From NCBI GenBank assembly GCA_025774735.1, contig JALGZU010000145.1, positions 1 through 7,529 of the forward strand: 7,529 nucleotides of DNA. Reading direction: 5' to 3'. This document shows, piece by piece, positions 5,926-7,529 of this stretch. The number at the start of each line of letters is the position of its first letter. Within the stretch, counting starts at the first letter, position 1. The position numbers and the translations under genes were made by a program. Origin of the DNA: a candidate division LCP-89 bacterium (GTDB lineage: Bacteria; Electryoneota; B3-LCP). The notes beneath the pieces are model-generated. The model was not told the DNA's origin, searched no databases, and saw nothing but the letters and a program-made list of their open reading frames with translations.

Positions 5926-7529
5926 CAGGCTGACCTCGCCATTTTGGAGCTGTACATCATCGGGTCGAGTTTCAAAGCTTTGCGCTTCTTGTCCAGGAGC
6001 TTGATGATCCCCTGAGCCGATTTCAGTGGATCATCTTCGAAGACCCAATGAGCTCCGAAATCCTTTTCCATGCCGCCGGTGAGATAGTCCAACACCGCGG
6101 GACTCCCAAGAACGCGCGGCGCCGGAGTGTAGAAGGTGGTGATGCCTGACGCCACCGCGTAGAGGCCGATGGCCACTGCCTTCTCCGACATCGCTTCAGG
6201 GGCGGCAGCGGCCACGGGCAGCTGCGATATATCTTCGCCTATACCGCCTTCGCGGATCATTTCGCAGCAGGCGATCAGAATGCGGGAATTATCCACGCAG
6301 GCGCCCATGTGCAGCACCGGCGGAATGCCCACCGCTTCGCATATCTCCTGTAAGCCCTTCCCGGCGACATCCCTGGCAGCTTCAGGGCGCAGCCAGCCTG
6401 CCTTGGCACAGGCCAGGGCTGAACAGCCCGTCTGTACGACCAGCACGTCATTTTTGAGGAGTTCCTCGACCATCACCTTGTGGTTGGTGTCGTGGCTGAT
6501 GCGGACGTTGTTGCAGCCCACCACCCCCACGACTCCCCGCAGCCGTCCCGACATGATGGCGTCGTTCAAGGGGCGGTAGGTCCCCCGGAAGGTGCCGCCC
6601 AGGTGATGGAAGGTGTTCTCCGCCGTGAATCCCGCCACCAGGTCCATGCTCTCCGGAGGGATGTCCACCCGGCCTGCGTCGCGCTGGTTGTAACGGTCCG
6701 CCGCGTCCTTAAGAATACTGCGGGCGCAATCCAGAGCTTTCTTCTCTTTAAACTGGACGTGATCGACGCCGGGAATGCGGGCTTTGTCAGATGTGGTGAC
6801 CAGGTGCGTGTGGAAGTGTCCCGCCATCTCCGTAAGCCCGGGCATGACGCACTGCACGTCCACCACCATACTGTCCACCGCTCCGGTGGAAATCGCCAGT
6901 TCCTGCTGCAGGAAATTGCCCGCTACGGGATATCCCTGGCGCATCAGGATTTCGTTGGCTGTACAACAAATTCCCGACAGGGTGATTCCGGCAGCGCCTT
7001 TCGATTTGGCATACTCGATGATCTCACCTTCCCGGGCGGCTACTGCCAGCATTTCCGATAGCACTGGTTCGTGCCCGTGCACGCCCACGTTTACGTGATC
7101 GGCCTGCAGAATGCCCAGGTTGACCCGCGACCGGATCGGCTTGGGCGAACCGAAGAGGATGTCCTGCAGTTCCGTGGCGATCATCGATCCCCCCCAGCCG
7201 TCGGCCAGGGCGCAGCGGACGGCTTGCAGGATCAGGCTGCGGTAATCGGCGTCCACACCTTCGTGAGTCCGGTGTAGGGATTCGACCACTTCCCGGTCGA
7301 TTGCGCGGGGGATCACTCCAGCTTTCTCCCAGCGTTCGCGCTGGCCTTTTGGCGCCCGCTGTATGAACGGGAGCTGGCCTTCAGGCTGCCCGAAACTCTC
7401 CAGCAGGATTTTACCAACGTTCACCGCCAGGTCGGCGTATGAGACGTCCTCTGTTTTAAGTCCGAGTTCAGATCCGATCCTTTTCAGCTTCTCGATGTCG
7501 ATCACTTTGTAATCCGGCGCTTCTCCCCT
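5925..7529 (-). CDS. acsA/cooS: Ni-Fe carbon monoxide dehydrogenase catalytic subunit, 5' end cut by window edge
   Basis: Catalyses reversible CO oxidation to CO2 at a Ni-4Fe-4S C-cluster in the cytoplasm; with ACS it supplies CO for acetyl-CoA synthesis. The frame stays open to the window edge, giving 534 visible residues. Family members have about 630-680, so roughly the first 110-130, carrying the cluster D and B cysteines, lie outside. The GTG at 7505 is probably an internal Val, since family-like sequence (GEAPDYK) precedes it in frame. Counting from 7529, all six C-cluster ligands of the family are present: His153 (HGHEP), Cys189 (GICC), Cys227 (DVQC), Cys339 (GCNN), Cys369 (TGCSA) and Cys411 (GACVDN), plus the catalytic Lys450 (SEKAVAI). 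They correspond to His261, Cys295, Cys333, Cys446, Cys476, Cys526 and Lys563 of Carboxydothermus CODH-II. The stop overlaps the next start in TGATG. From memory the sequence is closest to ACS-associated CODHs, so acsA is favoured over a stand-alone cooS. Confidence 0.96.
   Translation of the reverse strand, partial: RGEAPDYKVIDIEKLKRIGSELGLKTEDVSYADLAVNVGKILLESFGQPEGQLPFIQRAPKGQRERWEKAGVIPRAIDREVVESLHRTHEGVDADYRSLILQAVRCALADGWGGSMIATELQDILFGSPKPIRSRVNLGILQADHVNVGVHGHEPVLSEMLAVAAREGEIIEYAKSKGAAGITLSGICCTANEILMRQGYPVAGNFLQQELAISTGAVDSMVVDVQCVMPGLTEMAGHFHTHLVTTSDKARIPGVDHVQFKEKKALDCARSILKDAADRYNQRDAGRVDIPPESMDLVAGFTAENTFHHLGGTFRGTYRPLNDAIMSGRLRGVVGVVGCNNVRISHDTNHKVMVEELLKNDVLVVQTGCSALACAKAGWLRPEAARDVAGKGLQEICEAVGIPPVLHMGACVDNSRILIACCEMIREGGIGEDISQLPVAAAAPEAMSEKAVAIGLYAVASGITTFYTPAPRVLGSPAVLDYLTGGMEKDFGAHWVFEDDPLKSAQGIIKLLDKKRKALKLDPMMYSSKMARSA

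Noticed and set aside
6480..7061. Plus-strand open frame of 193 codons antisense to CODH
   Set aside because: Opposite the conserved C-cluster region; its translation looks like compositional shadow.
7503..7505. GTG as the start codon of the CODH gene
   Set aside because: The frame continues upstream to the window edge with family-like residues, and a start here would leave out the cluster B and D domain present in all CODHs of this class.

Overview
The window is a single-strand gene cluster for the carbonyl branch of the bacterial Wood-Ljungdahl (reductive acetyl-CoA) pathway. All seven genes lie on the minus strand, so transcription runs from high to low coordinates. In that order they are: Ni-Fe CO dehydrogenase (acsA/cooS type, 5' end cut by the window edge), a CooF-like four-cluster ferredoxin, an FAD/NAD(P)-dependent oxidoreductase (FNOR), a small OsmC-family protein, acetyl-CoA synthase (acsB), a CooC/AcsF nickel-insertion ATPase, and the corrinoid iron-sulfur protein small subunit (acsD, 3' end cut by the window edge). 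Gaps between genes are -1, 24, 30, 28, 27 and 60 bp. I see no terminator or convincing promoter inside, so this is most likely one polycistronic operon that continues past both edges.

The organism is a strict anaerobe, or a facultative CO/H2 user, with a bacterial-type CODH/ACS. The acetyl-CoA synthase is the full-length bacterial form of about 730 residues, not the shorter archaeal CdhC. DNA is moderately GC-rich by eye and codon use looks uniform across the genes. Taxonomy cannot be fixed from the sequence. An acetogen, a sulfate reducer or an uncultured lineage (for example Chloroflexota, Actinomycetota or Desulfobacterota) would all fit.

Working model: CODH interconverts CO2 and CO at its C-cluster. 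ACS condenses CO, a methyl group from the corrinoid protein (AcsD with AcsC, not seen here) and CoA to acetyl-CoA. The CooC/AcsF ATPase loads nickel. CooF and FNOR form a known CODH accessory pair that could carry CODH electrons to or from NAD(P)H. The OsmC-like protein has both catalytic cysteines of that family and may deal with peroxides or reactive thiols near these oxygen-sensitive enzymes.

The core enzymes are recognisable. The unusual points are the combination (a CODH-CooF-FNOR redox module plus an OsmC protein placed directly before acsB), an atypical pyridine-nucleotide site in the FNOR, a Phe-to-Tyr change beside the ACS A-cluster, and two gene junctions where a Shine-Dalgarno sequence at the upstream stop codon is separated from the next ATG by a small potential hairpin.
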